Below are positions 24,205 to 33,675 of a stretch of DNA of 64,000 nt, piece after piece. A model generated the notes under the pieces. It was given only the letters and a program-made list of their open reading frames with translations, ran no database searches and was not told the DNA's origin. The first letter of the stretch is position 1; each line of letters opens with the position of its first letter. The DNA lies in the NCBI GenBank assembly GCA_012727555.1, contig JAAYGT010000063.1, positions 1-64,000 of the forward strand. Reading direction: 5' to 3'. This stretch comes from Alcaligenaceae bacterium. GTDB taxonomy: Bacteria > Pseudomonadota > Gammaproteobacteria > Burkholderiales > Burkholderiaceae_B. The translations under genes were made by a program, and so were the position numbers.

Positions 24205-25776
24205 ATGCGTCGCACACTTCTTGCCGTTGCCTTGGCCGCTGCCGTAGCCGCTCCCGCTGTGGGCTATGCCAAAACCCTGCGCTGGGCCAGTCAGGGTGAT
24301 ATCCTCACCCTTGATCCGCACGCGCAAAACGAAGGGCTCACCATTGCCGCTTCAAGCTACGTTTACGAACCCCTGGTTCAGTACGACAAAGATTTCAAAA
24401 TTGTTCCCGCACTGGCCGTGTCGTGGGAACAGCCGGAACCCACCGTGTGGCGCTTCAAATTGCGTGAAGGTGTCAAGTTCCACGATGGCGCGCCCTTCAA
24501 TGCCGACGACGTCGTGTTTTCCGTCAAGCGTGCCATGGCACCTACCTCGCATTTCAAAGCCTATGTGAATGGCATAGCCGATGTCCGCAAGGTTGACGAC
24601 AACACCGTGGAAATCATTACCCAGGGCCCCAACCCCGTATTGCTGCGTCAGCTCACCAATGTGTTCATCATGGACGAAGAATGGGGCAAGGCGAACAACG
24701 CCACTGCGCCGCAAGATTTCGCCAAGAACGAAGAAACCTTCTCGGCCCGCAACACCAACGGTACAGGCCCCTACAAACTGGGTGCACGTGAAGTCGATGT
24801 AAAAACCACCTTCGTTGAAAACCCTGCCTGGTGGGGTAAAGCGAACAAGCCGGGTAATGTCACTGAAATCGTCTATACCCCCATCAAACAGAACGCCACA
24901 CGTACTGCAGCCCTGCTTTCGGGCGAAATCGATTTCATCCTCGATCCACCCGCACAAGATCTTGCCCGCATCAAACAGCAGGCCAAAGTGGTGGAAGGCA
25001 ATGAATACCGTACCATTTATCTGGGTCTTGACCAGCGTAGCCCCGAACTGAAGTATTCGAATGTCAAGGGCAAGAACCCCTTCGCCGACGTTCGCGTGCG
25101 TGAAGCCCTGTACCGTGCCATCGATGTCGATGCCATCAAGAAAGTGGTCATGCGCGGTTCTTCTTCGCCCACCGGCACCATGATCGCACCCCAGGTTAAT
25201 GGCTGGACAGAAGCCCTTTCCAAGCGCGTACCCTACGACCCTGAAAAATCAAAGCAGTTGCTCAAAGAAGCCGGTTATGGCAACGGATTCGACATCACCC
25301 TCGATTGTCCCAACAACCGCTACATCAACGACGAAGCCATTTGCCAGGCCATTGCGGCCATGTGGGCCAAAGTGGGCGTGAAAACGTCCCTGAATGCCAT
25401 GCCACGCGCCACTTATTTCCCCAAGGTGCAGTCGCTTGATACCAGCGCCTACCTGTTTGGCTGGGGTGTGCCTACCTTCGATGCCCTGTACACGTTGCAA
25501 AGCCTTATTCGCAGCAAGGGTCAGGGTGCCGATGGCTCCTTCAACTACGGCGGCTATTCGAACGCTGAAGTCGATAAGCTCGTTGACCAGATCAAAACGG
25601 AAACTGACAACGACAAGCGTAATGCGGCCATTCACAAAGTGCTCGAAATTCACGCCGCTGAATTCGGTCATATCCCGTTGCATGATCAGGTCATTCCCTG
25701 GGCCATGCGCAAGAACGTGAATGTCGTCCACCGCGCCGACAACCGTCTTACTGCCGAATGGGTCGTGATCGACTGA
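24205..25776 (+). CDS. ABC transporter periplasmic peptide-binding protein (DppA/OppA family)
   Basis: A 523-residue solute-binding protein. The signal peptide is residues 1-22 (MRRTLLAVALAAAVAAPAVGYA), with no lipobox cysteine, so it is probably soluble in the periplasm. Family markers are LTLDPHAQNEG near residue 36, VYEPLVQYDKDFKIVPALAVSW near 52, and FHDGAPFNADDVVFSVKRA near 95. The start has CAGGAG upstream. It is the first gene of a complete five-gene importer. The specificity could be dipeptides, oligopeptides or another peptide-like ligand such as glutathione. Confidence 0.93.
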   Translation: MRRTLLAVALAAAVAAPAVGYAKTLRWASQGDILTLDPHAQNEGLTIAASSYVYEPLVQYDKDFKIVPALAVSWEQPEPTVWRFKLREGVKFHDGAPFNADDVVFSVKRAMAPTSHFKAYVNGIADVRKVDDNTVEIITQGPNPVLLRQLTNVFIMDEEWGKANNATAPQDFAKNEETFSARNTNGTGPYKLGAREVDVKTTFVENPAWWGKANKPGNVTEIVYTPIKQNATRTAALLSGEIDFILDPPAQDLARIKQQAKVVEGNEYRTIYLGLDQRSPELKYSNVKGKNPFADVRVREALYRAIDVDAIKKVVMRGSSSPTGTMIAPQVNGWTEALSKRVPYDPEKSKQLLKEAGYGNGFDITLDCPNNRYINDEAICQAIAAMWAKVGVKTSLNAMPRATYFPKVQSLDTSAYLFGWGVPTFDALYTLQSLIRSKGQGADGSFNYGGYSNAEVDKLVDQIKTETDNDKRNAAIHKVLEIHAAEFGHIPLHDQVIPWAMRKNVNVVHRADNRLTAEWVVID

Positions 25777-25807
25777 TTCCCTTCCCACTTCTCTTTACGC
25801 CTTTCAC

Positions 25808-25833
25808 ATCAGCCGGCCTTCGTGTCGGCTGAT
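25808..25833 (+). promoter_or_regulatory. Intercistronic hairpin between the binding-protein and permease genes
   Basis: ATCAGCCGGC / GTCGGCTGAT form a 10-bp stem with one G-T pair and a 6-nt loop CTTCGT, without a T-tract. Such hairpins after binding-protein genes often protect the upstream mRNA and lower downstream expression, which would give excess binding protein. The role is inferred from position. Confidence 0.5.
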
Positions 25834-25847
25834 GGGCGTTCATTCCT

Positions 25848-26837
25848 ATGCTTCCATTCATTCTCCGCAGGGTGCTGCAGGCCGTTGTGGTCATGCTCAC
25901 GGTGTCCCTGTTGGCGTTCATCCTGTTCCGGTATGTCGGTGACCCTGTCACCATCATGCTCGGACAAGACGCCACAGAACAGGATCGCATCGCGTTACGT
26001 GCCAGTCTGGGCCTTGACCAGCCAGCACCCGTTCAGTTTGCCCATTTTGTGGTCAATGCCATCCAGGGTGACTTTGGCCTTTCATTGCGTCAGGGTCAGA
26101 AAGTTTCCGAATTGCTCACTGACCGTCTGCCGGCTACCCTTGAGTTGTCATTGGCCGCCGCCATCCTCGCACTTGTCATCGGTTTGCCGCTGGGGGTTTA
26201 TACCGCCCTGAAACGAAACGGCTGGCTGGCACAAGGCATTCTTGCCGTTTCGCTGCTGGGTGTGTCCTTGCCCACGTTCCTGATCGGTATTTTGCTCATT
26301 CTGGTGTTTTCCGTCATTCTGGGCTGGTTGCCCAGTTACGGACGTGGTGAAGTCGTACAGATCGGCTGGTGGTCAACCGGCTTGCTCACCGTTGATGGCT
26401 GGAAGCACCTGATTCTTCCGGCCATCACACTTTCACTGTTCCAGCTGACACTGGTTTTGCGGCTTGTGCGTTCTGAAATGCTTGAAGTACTGCGGGCTGA
26501 CTACATCAAGTTTGCCCGTGCGCGCGGCTTGCGCAAGCGCACCATCCATTTCGGGCACGCACTGAAGAATACGCTGGTTCCAGTGATCACGATTACAGGC
26601 CTGCAACTGGGTGGCATCATCGCTTTTGCCATTGTCACGGAAACGGTATTCCAGTGGCCGGGCATGGGCCTGTTGTTCATTCAGGCCGTACAGTTCGCCG
26701 ATGTACCCGTCATGGCAGCTTATCTGTGCCTGATTGCATTGGTGTTCGTGTGCATTAACCTGATCGTCGATCTGCTTTATTTTGCTGTTGATCCGCGCCT
26801 GCGCACGGGCTTGGGCCGTTCTACCGGAGGTCACTGA
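25848..26837 (+). CDS. Peptide ABC transporter permease, DppB type
   Basis: A 329-residue inner-membrane permease with six predicted helices. It starts MLPFILRRVLQAVVVMLTVS, typical of DppB/OppB. It has the EAA-type coupling loop VLRADYIKFARARGLRKRTIHFGHALKN near residue 215 that docks on the ATPases. Its stop shares one base with the dppC ATG (TGATG), so the two permeases are translationally coupled. It forms a heterodimeric channel with the next gene product. Confidence 0.94.
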   Translation: MLPFILRRVLQAVVVMLTVSLLAFILFRYVGDPVTIMLGQDATEQDRIALRASLGLDQPAPVQFAHFVVNAIQGDFGLSLRQGQKVSELLTDRLPATLELSLAAAILALVIGLPLGVYTALKRNGWLAQGILAVSLLGVSLPTFLIGILLILVFSVILGWLPSYGRGEVVQIGWWSTGLLTVDGWKHLILPAITLSLFQLTLVLRLVRSEMLEVLRADYIKFARARGLRKRTIHFGHALKNTLVPVITITGLQLGGIIAFAIVTETVFQWPGMGLLFIQAVQFADVPVMAAYLCLIALVFVCINLIVDLLYFAVDPRLRTGLGRSTGGH

Positions 26838-27751
26838 TGAGTGAACGTCTATCACGCTGGTGGAACAGCGATCTGGCCTGGTCGTGGCGGCACACGCCCA
26901 TGGCCTCCATTTCCACCATCATTCTGCTGTTCATGCTGGTGGGTTCGCTGGGGGCGCACTGGGTGGCACCCCATAACCCCTTTGATCTGGCCAGCGTCAA
27001 TCTGCTGGATGCCCTGAAACCACCCGCCTGGATGGAAGGTGGTGAATGGGCGTATCCCCTGGGCACCGACAGTCAGGGGCGCGACTTGTATTCAGGCTTG
27101 CTGTACGGTACGCGCATCTCACTGCTCATTGGTATTGCCTCAGTCATTCTGGCCATGTTCGTGGGCATTTTTCTGGGGCTGCTGGCTGGCTATGTGGGTG
27201 GGCGTCTCGATGCCTTCATCATGCGTGTGGCCGATGTCCAATTGTCCTTTCCCGCCATTCTCATCGCCTTGCTGGTCGATGGTGTTGCGCGGGCTGCCAT
27301 GCCCCGCGAACTCCACGATGTGCTGGCATTTCCAGTGCTGGTTTTTGCCATTGCGCTGGCCGGCTGGCCCCAGTACGCACGCACGGTACGTGGCTCAACC
27401 ATGGTTGAAAAGAACCGTGAATATGTTCAGGCGGCCCGTGTTATCGGCGTGTCCACGCCGGTGATCATGTTCCGTCATGTGCTGCCCAACGTCATGGGGC
27501 CTGTGCTGGTGCTGGCAACCGTGCACTTGGCAACGGCCATCATCACCGAAGCCACGCTGTCCTTCCTGGGGGTGGGTGTGCCCTCCACATCCCCTTCCCT
27601 GGGAACGCTTATTCGCATCGGTAACGACTTCCTGTTTTCCGGGGAATGGTGGATCACCATTTTCCCTGGTGTCATGCTGGTGTTGCTGGTGCTTTCGGTC
27701 AACCTTTTGGGCGATTGGCTGCGCGATGCGCTCAATCCCCGCTTGAATTGA
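26837..27751 (+). CDS. Peptide ABC transporter permease, DppC type
   Basis: A 304-residue permease with an N-terminal helix, the periplasmic motif PLGTDSQGRDLYSGLLYGTRISL near residue 75 that marks DppC/OppC proteins, and the coupling loop REYVQAARVIGVSTPVIMFRHVLPN near 195. It pairs with the DppB-type protein and is followed 10 bp later by the ATPase genes. Nothing unusual in length or motifs. Confidence 0.94.
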   Translation: MSERLSRWWNSDLAWSWRHTPMASISTIILLFMLVGSLGAHWVAPHNPFDLASVNLLDALKPPAWMEGGEWAYPLGTDSQGRDLYSGLLYGTRISLLIGIASVILAMFVGIFLGLLAGYVGGRLDAFIMRVADVQLSFPAILIALLVDGVARAAMPRELHDVLAFPVLVFAIALAGWPQYARTVRGSTMVEKNREYVQAARVIGVSTPVIMFRHVLPNVMGPVLVLATVHLATAIITEATLSFLGVGVPSTSPSLGTLIRIGNDFLFSGEWWITIFPGVMLVLLVLSVNLLGDWLRDALNPRLN

Positions 27752-27761
27752 AGAGGGATTC

Positions 27762-28733
27762 ATGGCCGAACTTCTCGAAGTCAGAAACCTCAGCGTCGAG
27801 TTCCCTTCACGTCATGGCACATTGAAGGCGCTGCACGACGTTTCCTTTTCCATCGCTGCCGGTGAAGTGCTGGGGGTTGTGGGCGAATCAGGTGCCGGAA
27901 AGTCACTGACCGGTGCATCCATCATTGGTTTGCTCGATCCTCCCGGGCGTATCAGCGGGGGGGAAATTCACCTGAACGGGCGGCGAATCGACCATTTGCC
28001 CGATGAAGAAATGCGCCGCATACGCGGGCGCGAAATCGGGGCTATTTTCCAGGACCCGCTCACTTCATTGAACCCGCTTTACACCGTAGGCCGTCAGATT
28101 GCCGAAACGATCGTCACGCACCTGCCGCTTTCATGGGCCCAGGCACGTGAGCGTGCCATCGAATTGCTCGAATCCACCGGTATTCCGGCGGCGCGCGAAC
28201 GTATCGACCACTATCCGCACCAGTTTTCAGGCGGCATGCGACAGCGTGTGGTTATTGCGCTGGCCCTGGCGGCTGAACCCAAGCTGATCGTGGCCGATGA
28301 GCCGACCACGGCACTTGATGTCTCCATTCAGGCGCAGATCATCGATCTGCTGCGTACGCTGTGCAGGTCGCACGGTGCAGCCGTCATGCTGATCACCCAC
28401 GATATGGGGGTCATTGCAGAAACAGCCGATCGGGTGGCGGTCATGTATGCCGGGCGTATTGCGGAAGTCGGCCCGGTGGCCGATGTCATACAACGGCCCC
28501 ATCACCCCTACACAGCCGGCCTGATGGGTTCCATTCCCTCTATTGAAAAGCACACCGAACGCCTGGTCCAGATCGATGGCAGCATGCCTCGGCTCAATGC
28601 CATTCCGGCAGGTTGCGCCTTCAACCCGCGCTGTGAAAGGGTGATGCCCCGGTGCCGGCAGGAGCGCCCCGAACTGATGCCCGCCGGCCTTGGTCTGGCT
28701 GCCTGCTGGCTGGTTTCGCAGGATAAATCATGA
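27762..28733 (+). CDS. Peptide ABC transporter ATP-binding protein, DppD type
   Basis: A 323-residue ATPase. Walker A is GESGAGKS near residue 43, the signature is [14 protein letters not shown] near 155, Walker B is [12 protein letters not shown], and the H-loop is LITHDMG. The C-terminal oligopeptide-transporter domain carries the Cys-rich [14 protein letters not shown], typical of the OppD/DppD group. It starts with AAGAGGG upstream and overlaps the next gene by 4 bp. Confidence 0.94.
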   Translation: MAELLEVRNLSVEFPSRHGTLKALHDVSFSIAAGEVLGVVGESGAGKSLTGASIIGLLDPPGRISGGEIHLNGRRIDHLPDEEMRRIRGREIGAIFQDPLTSLNPLYTVGRQIAETIVTHLPLSWAQARERAIELLESTGIPAARERIDHYPHQFSGGMRQRVVIALALAAEPKLIVADEPTTALDVSIQAQIIDLLRTLCRSHGAAVMLITHDMGVIAETADRVAVMYAGRIAEVGPVADVIQRPHHPYTAGLMGSIPSIEKHTERLVQIDGSMPRLNAIPAGCAFNPRCERVMPRCRQERPELMPAGLGLAACWLVSQDKS

Positions 28734-29725
28734 CAACACAATCTCTTGTTAGTGTTCACGACGCGGCCCGCTGGTTCGATGTATCCAGCCCGTGGCTGGA
28801 TCGCGTCATCAATCGTAAACCCCGCGTCATGCTCAGGGCTGTCGATGGTGTTTCATTCGACATTGCCAAAGGTGAAACCCTGGCACTGGTCGGAGAATCC
28901 GGCTGTGGCAAATCAACGGTTGCCCGTTTACTGGTAGGCCTGTACGGGCTTACCCGGGGCGCCATTCATTTCGATGGACAATCGCTTGCCGATGCGTCCG
29001 GCCCGCAACGCCAGGCCATGCGCAAACGCATCCAGATGATCTTCCAGGATCCCTACGCCAGCCTGAACCCGCGCTGGCGGGTTGGTCGCATCATTGCCGA
29101 GCCTTTACTCACCCACACCCAACTGACGCTCGATGAGCAACGTGCGAAGGTTGAGCAATTATTGCGTCAGGTGGGGCTTGACCCCTCCGATCAGAACAGG
29201 TACCCACACCAGTTTTCAGGTGGGCAGCGCCAGCGTATTTCAATTGCCCGTGCGCTTGCCCTGGGCCCCGAGTTTCTGGTGTGCGATGAACCCACTTCGG
29301 CGCTCGATGTATCGGTCCAGGCCCAGGTACTGAACCTCATGAAAGACCTGCAACGCGATCTCGGGCTCACCTACCTGTTCATTTCACACAATCTGGCGGT
29401 GGTGCATCATGTGGCAGACCGGGTTGGTGTCATGTATCTGGGGCGCATTGTGGAAATCGCCGAACGTGACGACCTGTTCAACCGCCCGCTGCATCCGTAC
29501 ACGCGCATGCTGCTGGGGGCTATTCCCGACCTGACCGGGTCAGGCAAGGCACGAACCCCGGTAGGCGGTGAAGTTCCAAACCCGTTGAACCCGCCGTCGG
29601 GTTGTACGTTTCATCCCCGCTGCCCTTTGGCCAACGACCGTTGCAGGTCAGAGGCGCCGGCCACGATGGCCGTCGGTACGGCACGGGTGGCGTGTCATGC
29701 GGTCCAGGAAGGCCGCTCGGTCTGA
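28730..29725 (+). CDS. Peptide ABC transporter ATP-binding protein, DppF type
   Basis: A 331-residue ATPase. Walker A is GESGCGKST near residue 58, the signature is SGGQRQRISIARAL near 160, Walker B is FLVCDEPTSALD, and the C-terminal motif is CTFHPRCPLANDRC. It has the family-typical N-terminal insert before the P-loop (WLDRVINRKPRVMLRAVDGVSF). It is the last gene of the importer; the ATPases work as a DppD/DppF heterodimer. A long hairpin lies about 90 bp downstream. Confidence 0.94.
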   Translation: MTTQSLVSVHDAARWFDVSSPWLDRVINRKPRVMLRAVDGVSFDIAKGETLALVGESGCGKSTVARLLVGLYGLTRGAIHFDGQSLADASGPQRQAMRKRIQMIFQDPYASLNPRWRVGRIIAEPLLTHTQLTLDEQRAKVEQLLRQVGLDPSDQNRYPHQFSGGQRQRISIARALALGPEFLVCDEPTSALDVSVQAQVLNLMKDLQRDLGLTYLFISHNLAVVHHVADRVGVMYLGRIVEIAERDDLFNRPLHPYTRMLLGAIPDLTGSGKARTPVGGEVPNPLNPPSGCTFHPRCPLANDRCRSEAPATMAVGTARVACHAVQEGRSV

Positions 29726-29815
29726 GCGTTTTCAACTGGGTGCAGTCAGCAGTGCCTGTTCGAGTTTTCACGGGTTTGTGCGCGACAGGCAACTGCGTCA
29801 GCAGTACGTACAAGG

Positions 29816-29855
29816 CGGGCCTGGCTACCGTGCATGACAAAACCGGCCAGGCCCG
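29816..29855. terminator. Long hairpin between dppF and phaB (convergent genes)
   Basis: A perfect 10-bp stem CGGGCCTGGC / GCCAGGCCCG with a 20-nt loop, in the 146-bp gap between two convergent operons. The right side is followed by TTGTATC only, so it is an imperfect intrinsic terminator. No gene is evident in the gap. Confidence 0.5.
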
Positions 29856-29871
29856 TTGTATCTGAACACTG

Positions 29872-30633
29872 TCAGTACATATGTTGACCGCCGTTGATCG
29901 AGATATTCGATCCGGTGATATAACCGGTTTTGCTGGATGCCAGAAAGCTGACCAGCGCGGCGATTTCATCGGGCTCACCAAGACGCCCCACCGGAATTTC
30001 GGGAAGAATATGATTTTTCATGATGTCTTCAGGCACGGCTTCCACCATCTTGGTTCTTATGTACCCGGGCGAAATGGTGTTGACGGTCACCCCCTTACGT
30101 GCCGTTTCCAGTGCAAGCGCTTTGGTGAACCCATGAACACCGGCCTTGGCTGCACTGTAGTTCGTCTGGCCGAATGAACCTTTCTGGCCATTGACCGATG
30201 ATATGCTGATCACGCGGCCCCAGCCCCGTGACATCATGCCCTCGATAACCTGGCGGGTCATGTTGAACACGCTGTCCAGGTCAGTGCGTAAAACATCATT
30301 CCAGTCATCAATACTCATTTTCTTCAGGCTGGCGTCACGGGTGATGCCAGCATTGTTGACCAGAACATCGATCGGGCCGATCCGGGCCTGAATGGTTTCG
30401 ATCAGTTCCTTGCATGCCTGGAAATTACGTACATCAACGCCGTAAACCTTGAAGTCGAATCCTTGGCTGGATTGTTCCTGCAACCATTCCGAGAACAGCG
30501 CATCGTTTTGGAGATCAACAGCGATGACAGTCATTCCGTCAAGGGCAAGTTGCCGGCATATGGCGGTACCCAGACCACCGATACCACCAGTGACCAGGGC
30601 AATACGTTTGGGACGATCCTGATTTTCAGTCAT
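29872..30633 (-). CDS. phaB: NADPH-dependent acetoacetyl-CoA reductase PhaB (FabG-like SDR)
   Basis: A 253-residue short-chain dehydrogenase. TGGIGGLGTAICRQL is the nucleotide motif, NNAG follows near residue 95, and the catalytic Ser-Tyr-Lys appears in ISSVNGQKGSFGQTNYSAAKAG, the PhaB-type variant. The C-terminus is TGSNISINGGQHMY. It would reduce acetoacetyl-CoA to (R)-3-hydroxybutyryl-CoA for polyhydroxybutyrate synthesis. The ATG at 30633 with AAAGG upstream begins the domain. It is divergent from phaC instead of following it in a phaCAB operon; no phaA thiolase is in the window. Confidence 0.88.
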   Translation of the reverse strand: MTENQDRPKRIALVTGGIGGLGTAICRQLALDGMTVIAVDLQNDALFSEWLQEQSSQGFDFKVYGVDVRNFQACKELIETIQARIGPIDVLVNNAGITRDASLKKMSIDDWNDVLRTDLDSVFNMTRQVIEGMMSRGWGRVISISSVNGQKGSFGQTNYSAAKAGVHGFTKALALETARKGVTVNTISPGYIRTKMVEAVPEDIMKNHILPEIPVGRLGEPDEIAALVSFLASSKTGYITGSNISINGGQHMY

Positions 30634-30977
30634 GAACAAACCTTTCAAAGTCGAGGACAGCAGTACGCTGACACCACAATAAAGAACCATGGGCACAGAC
30701 AAGGACACGCGCACACGGCCACCACAAAACCTGTGTCCATTATGTTACGCGCTGTGGCCTGTTGTAGCCAATGTTCTGATTTGGAAAACGGTTCCCCTTT
30801 CTGCTGTATGTTTGAGGATTATCAAGGCAACCGGATATTTGGCGCGGGTTGGTGAACTGGTTTTGTGGCGTGTCAACCTTTTGGCAACAATAGGCCGTTA
30901 AACTGTTACACACTGCTTGAGCATGCCTTATGCATGCTGCCTGTTCGCAAACACCCAACATCACACAGGATCCACGC
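30634..30977. other. Divergent phaB/phaC intergenic region, no gene seen
   Basis: This 344-bp gap carries the promoters for both polyester genes. I see GCATGC-CTTAT-GCATGC (30921-30937), a short perfect dyad about 40 bp before the phaC start, which could be an operator or leader hairpin. The small open frames in the gap have no recognisable product. I could not assign -35/-10 pairs with confidence. Confidence 0.5.
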
Positions 30978-32750
30978 ATGACATCAGATCAGCATTCCGC
31001 CCAGAGCATGGCCTCACAACTCGACCAGCGCCTGATGGCCATGGTGGGTCGCAGCACGGGTGCGTTGTCGGTCAACCAGGCTATCATGAGCTACATCGAC
31101 TGGTTCAATCATTTGGCTGTTGCGCCAGGTCATCAGTTTGAATTGCTCCAGACGGCGCTTTCCAACCACTTGATGCTGGCGCAGTATCTTCAGGCATGTG
31201 CCTCGCGGCTGCCTGAGGTGGTTGTGGGCGAAGCCTCGCCGAAGGCGGCCGGTATCGAGAACCGGCCTGTGACTGACCGGCGCTTTGGTGCCGATGCCTG
31301 GCACAATTGGCCGTACAACGTCATGCATCAGTCGTATTTATTGTCTGAACAGTGGTGGCGCAAGGCAACCACCGATGTTCCCGGTGTCAACAAACACCAC
31401 GCTGATGTCGTCAGTTTTGCCGCAGGTGAACTGCTCAAGCTGTTTTCACCCCGTCACTACCTGTTCACGAATCCCGAACTTGTTCAGCACACCATTGATC
31501 AGGCCGGTGCCAACCTGGGGCGTGGCGCCATGAATGCCATCGACGACTTCACGCGTAACCTGAGCGGAAAGCCTGTGGCAGGAACCCAGGAATTCAAGGT
31601 GGGTGAAAAGGTTGCCGTCACACCCGGCAAGGTGATTGTCCGCAATCAACTCATGGAATTGATCCAGTATGAGCCGCTCACAGGGGCTGTGCATCCCGAA
31701 CCTGTGCTGGTGATTCCTGCCTGGATCATGAAGTATTACATTCTTGACCTGTCACCGGAAAACTCGCTGATACGTTACCTGCTTGAGCAAGGTTTCACGG
31801 TGTTCTGCATTTCATGGAAAAATCCGGGGTATGCCGAGCGCAACATGGGTATGGACGACTACCTTGATCTGGGCTTCAACGAGGCGATGAAGGCCATCAA
31901 TACCCTGGTTCCGGCTCAGAAGGTGCATGCGCTGGGCTACTGTCTGGGGGGAACCCTGCTCAGTATCGCAGCGTCTGCCATGGCACGTGACCACGACGAC
32001 CGTCTGGCCTCCATGAGCATGCTGGCAGCACAGACCGAATTCAGCGAACCCGGTGAGCTGTCACTGTTCATCGATGAAAGTCAGGTCACCCTGCTTGAAA
32101 GTGTCATGGCAGATGCCGGCTTCCTCACCTCAGAGCAAATGGCTGGTGCGTTCCAGTTGTTGCGCTCCGATTACCTGATCTGGTCGTACATGATCGATAC
32201 CTACCTGAAAGGTGAGCGCCCTGCCCTGACCGACCTGATGGCCTGGAACGCTGATGCCACTCGCATGCCGGCACGCATGCACTCCCAGTATTTACGCCGT
32301 CTCTTCCTTGACAACGATCTGGCCGAAGGCCGTTACCCGGTCAAAGGCAAGCCCGTCTCGTTGAACGATGTGACCGTACCCATCTTCTGTCTGGGTACGG
32401 TCACCGATCACGTTGCACCGTGGCGCTCCGTCTATAAAATTCACCTGCTCACATCGTCAGACATTACCTTTGTGCTGACCAGCGGTGGCCACAATGCCGG
32501 TGTCGTCACTCCGCCTGGTCATCCCAAACGTTGCTACCAGATGCTGACACGCAAGGTCGCTGAAAACTACCTTGGGCCCGATGACTGGCTGACCACTGCA
32601 CCGCAATTCAACGGATCCTGGTGGCCTGCCTGGGTGCAGTGGCTCAAGCAACATTCTTCCGGGCCCGTTGCCCCGCCTTCGTTAGGTGATTCCCAAAAAG
32701 GGTATCCGGTCATTGATGCCGCACCGGGTCAGTATGTTCTGGAAAAATAA
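30978..32750 (+). CDS. phaC: Class I poly(3-hydroxyalkanoate) synthase PhaC
   Basis: A 590-residue polymerase linking (R)-3-hydroxyacyl-CoA units into polyester granules. The N-terminal PhaC domain ends near residue 190. The alpha/beta-hydrolase core has the modified lipase box GYCLGG with the nucleophilic Cys near residue 320. The catalytic Asp lies in GTVTDHVAPW near 480 and the His in SGGHNAGVV near 508. FISWKNPG-like FCISWKNPGYAERNMGMDDY is typical of class I. The ATG at 30978 has AGGA upstream and is preferred over a start 16 codons earlier. Confidence 0.95.
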   Translation: MTSDQHSAQSMASQLDQRLMAMVGRSTGALSVNQAIMSYIDWFNHLAVAPGHQFELLQTALSNHLMLAQYLQACASRLPEVVVGEASPKAAGIENRPVTDRRFGADAWHNWPYNVMHQSYLLSEQWWRKATTDVPGVNKHHADVVSFAAGELLKLFSPRHYLFTNPELVQHTIDQAGANLGRGAMNAIDDFTRNLSGKPVAGTQEFKVGEKVAVTPGKVIVRNQLMELIQYEPLTGAVHPEPVLVIPAWIMKYYILDLSPENSLIRYLLEQGFTVFCISWKNPGYAERNMGMDDYLDLGFNEAMKAINTLVPAQKVHALGYCLGGTLLSIAASAMARDHDDRLASMSMLAAQTEFSEPGELSLFIDESQVTLLESVMADAGFLTSEQMAGAFQLLRSDYLIWSYMIDTYLKGERPALTDLMAWNADATRMPARMHSQYLRRLFLDNDLAEGRYPVKGKPVSLNDVTVPIFCLGTVTDHVAPWRSVYKIHLLTSSDITFVLTSGGHNAGVVTPPGHPKRCYQMLTRKVAENYLGPDDWLTTAPQFNGSWWPAWVQWLKQHSSGPVAPPSLGDSQKGYPVIDAAPGQYVLEK

Positions 32751-32823
32751 TCGTTGTGTTTTTCAGCGATATTTCTGATTTCCCTTTATGATAGGCGGAT
32801 CTGAACGTACGCGAACCTTTGAA

Positions 32824-33603
32824 ATGTCCCGATCCGAATCCAGCAACCCCTTGTTCAGGGGCGCCTGTGAAGGCTGCAGAAGCAGTGAGCCTCTGCCGTT
32901 TCAGTTCGATTACGCCTATCAGCCCATCGTCAATGTGCTCGAACATTCTGTCTTTGCGCACGAAGCGCTGGTGCGTGGCCCCGCCGGCGAATCGGCCTTT
33001 TCGGTACTGGCCAATGTCAACGACAGTAACCGTTATCAGTTTGATCAGGCCTGCCGCGTCAAGGCCATACAAACCGCTGCAGGCATCGGTATGGATACCC
33101 GCCTGTCCATCAATTTTCTGCCCAACGCCATTTATCGCCCTGAATTGTGTATTCGTACCACGCTGCAAGCCGCGCGTGAATTTGGTTTTCCCATTGATCA
33201 AATCATTTTTGAAACCATTGAAGGTGAACGCGTCGATGACGGCAAGTGGCTTGCTGAAATTCTTCGCGAATACCATCGCATGGGCTTTCTCACCGCCATT
33301 GATGACTTTGGCGCGGGTTATGCCGGCCTGAACCTTCTGGCCGATTTTCAGCCCGACATCCTCAAGCTCGACATGGATCTCGTGCGCAATGTCAACAGCA
33401 ACAAACCCCGACAAGCCATTTTGAAAGCCATTGCGCGCGTGGGCGAAGAACTGGGCATCAGTATTATTGCCGAAGGTGTGGAAACCGCCGAAGAATATGC
33501 CTGTCTGAAAGACATGGGCGTTGCCCTGATGCAGGGCTACCTTTTCAGCAAACCTTTATTCAAGGGGCGAGCAGGTATCGACAGCATCAATTGGCCTGCC
33601 TGA
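32824..33603 (+). CDS. EAL-domain cyclic-di-GMP phosphodiesterase, single domain
   Basis: About 259 residues, almost all EAL domain. Catalytic features are intact: EALVRG near residue 47, NFLPNA near 98, FETIEGE near 130, DDFGAGYAG near 160, DILKLDM near 178, AEGVETAEE near 220. It should hydrolyse c-di-GMP. A short N-terminal CEGC motif precedes the domain, possibly a metal or redox site. The start is uncertain (an ATG 12 codons upstream is also in frame, no clear ribosome-binding site). It follows phaC by 70 bp and may be cotranscribed. Confidence 0.9.
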   Translation: MSRSESSNPLFRGACEGCRSSEPLPFQFDYAYQPIVNVLEHSVFAHEALVRGPAGESAFSVLANVNDSNRYQFDQACRVKAIQTAAGIGMDTRLSINFLPNAIYRPELCIRTTLQAAREFGFPIDQIIFETIEGERVDDGKWLAEILREYHRMGFLTAIDDFGAGYAGLNLLADFQPDILKLDMDLVRNVNSNKPRQAILKAIARVGEELGISIIAEGVETAEEYACLKDMGVALMQGYLFSKPLFKGRAGIDSINWPA

Positions 33604-33614
33604 AATTTTGCCCC

Positions 33615-33636
33615 GCTGTCCGGGAAGCCCGGCAGC
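33615..33636. terminator. Hairpin between convergent EAL and NTF2-like genes
   Basis: GCTGTCCGGG and CCCGGCAGC pair over 9 bp with one bulged T and a 3-nt AAG loop. It lies 12 bp after the EAL stop. No T-tract follows on either side, so it is a weak intrinsic terminator at best. Confidence 0.4.
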
Positions 33637-33675
33637 CAGCAGCACCGGAGCACTCAGGCAAGGTCCGTAATCGTT

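Noticed and set aside
30463..30855. 130-codon frame across the phaB start and the phaB/phaC gap
   Set aside because: Half of it is antisense to phaB, there is no domain, and the gap has promoter-like composition.
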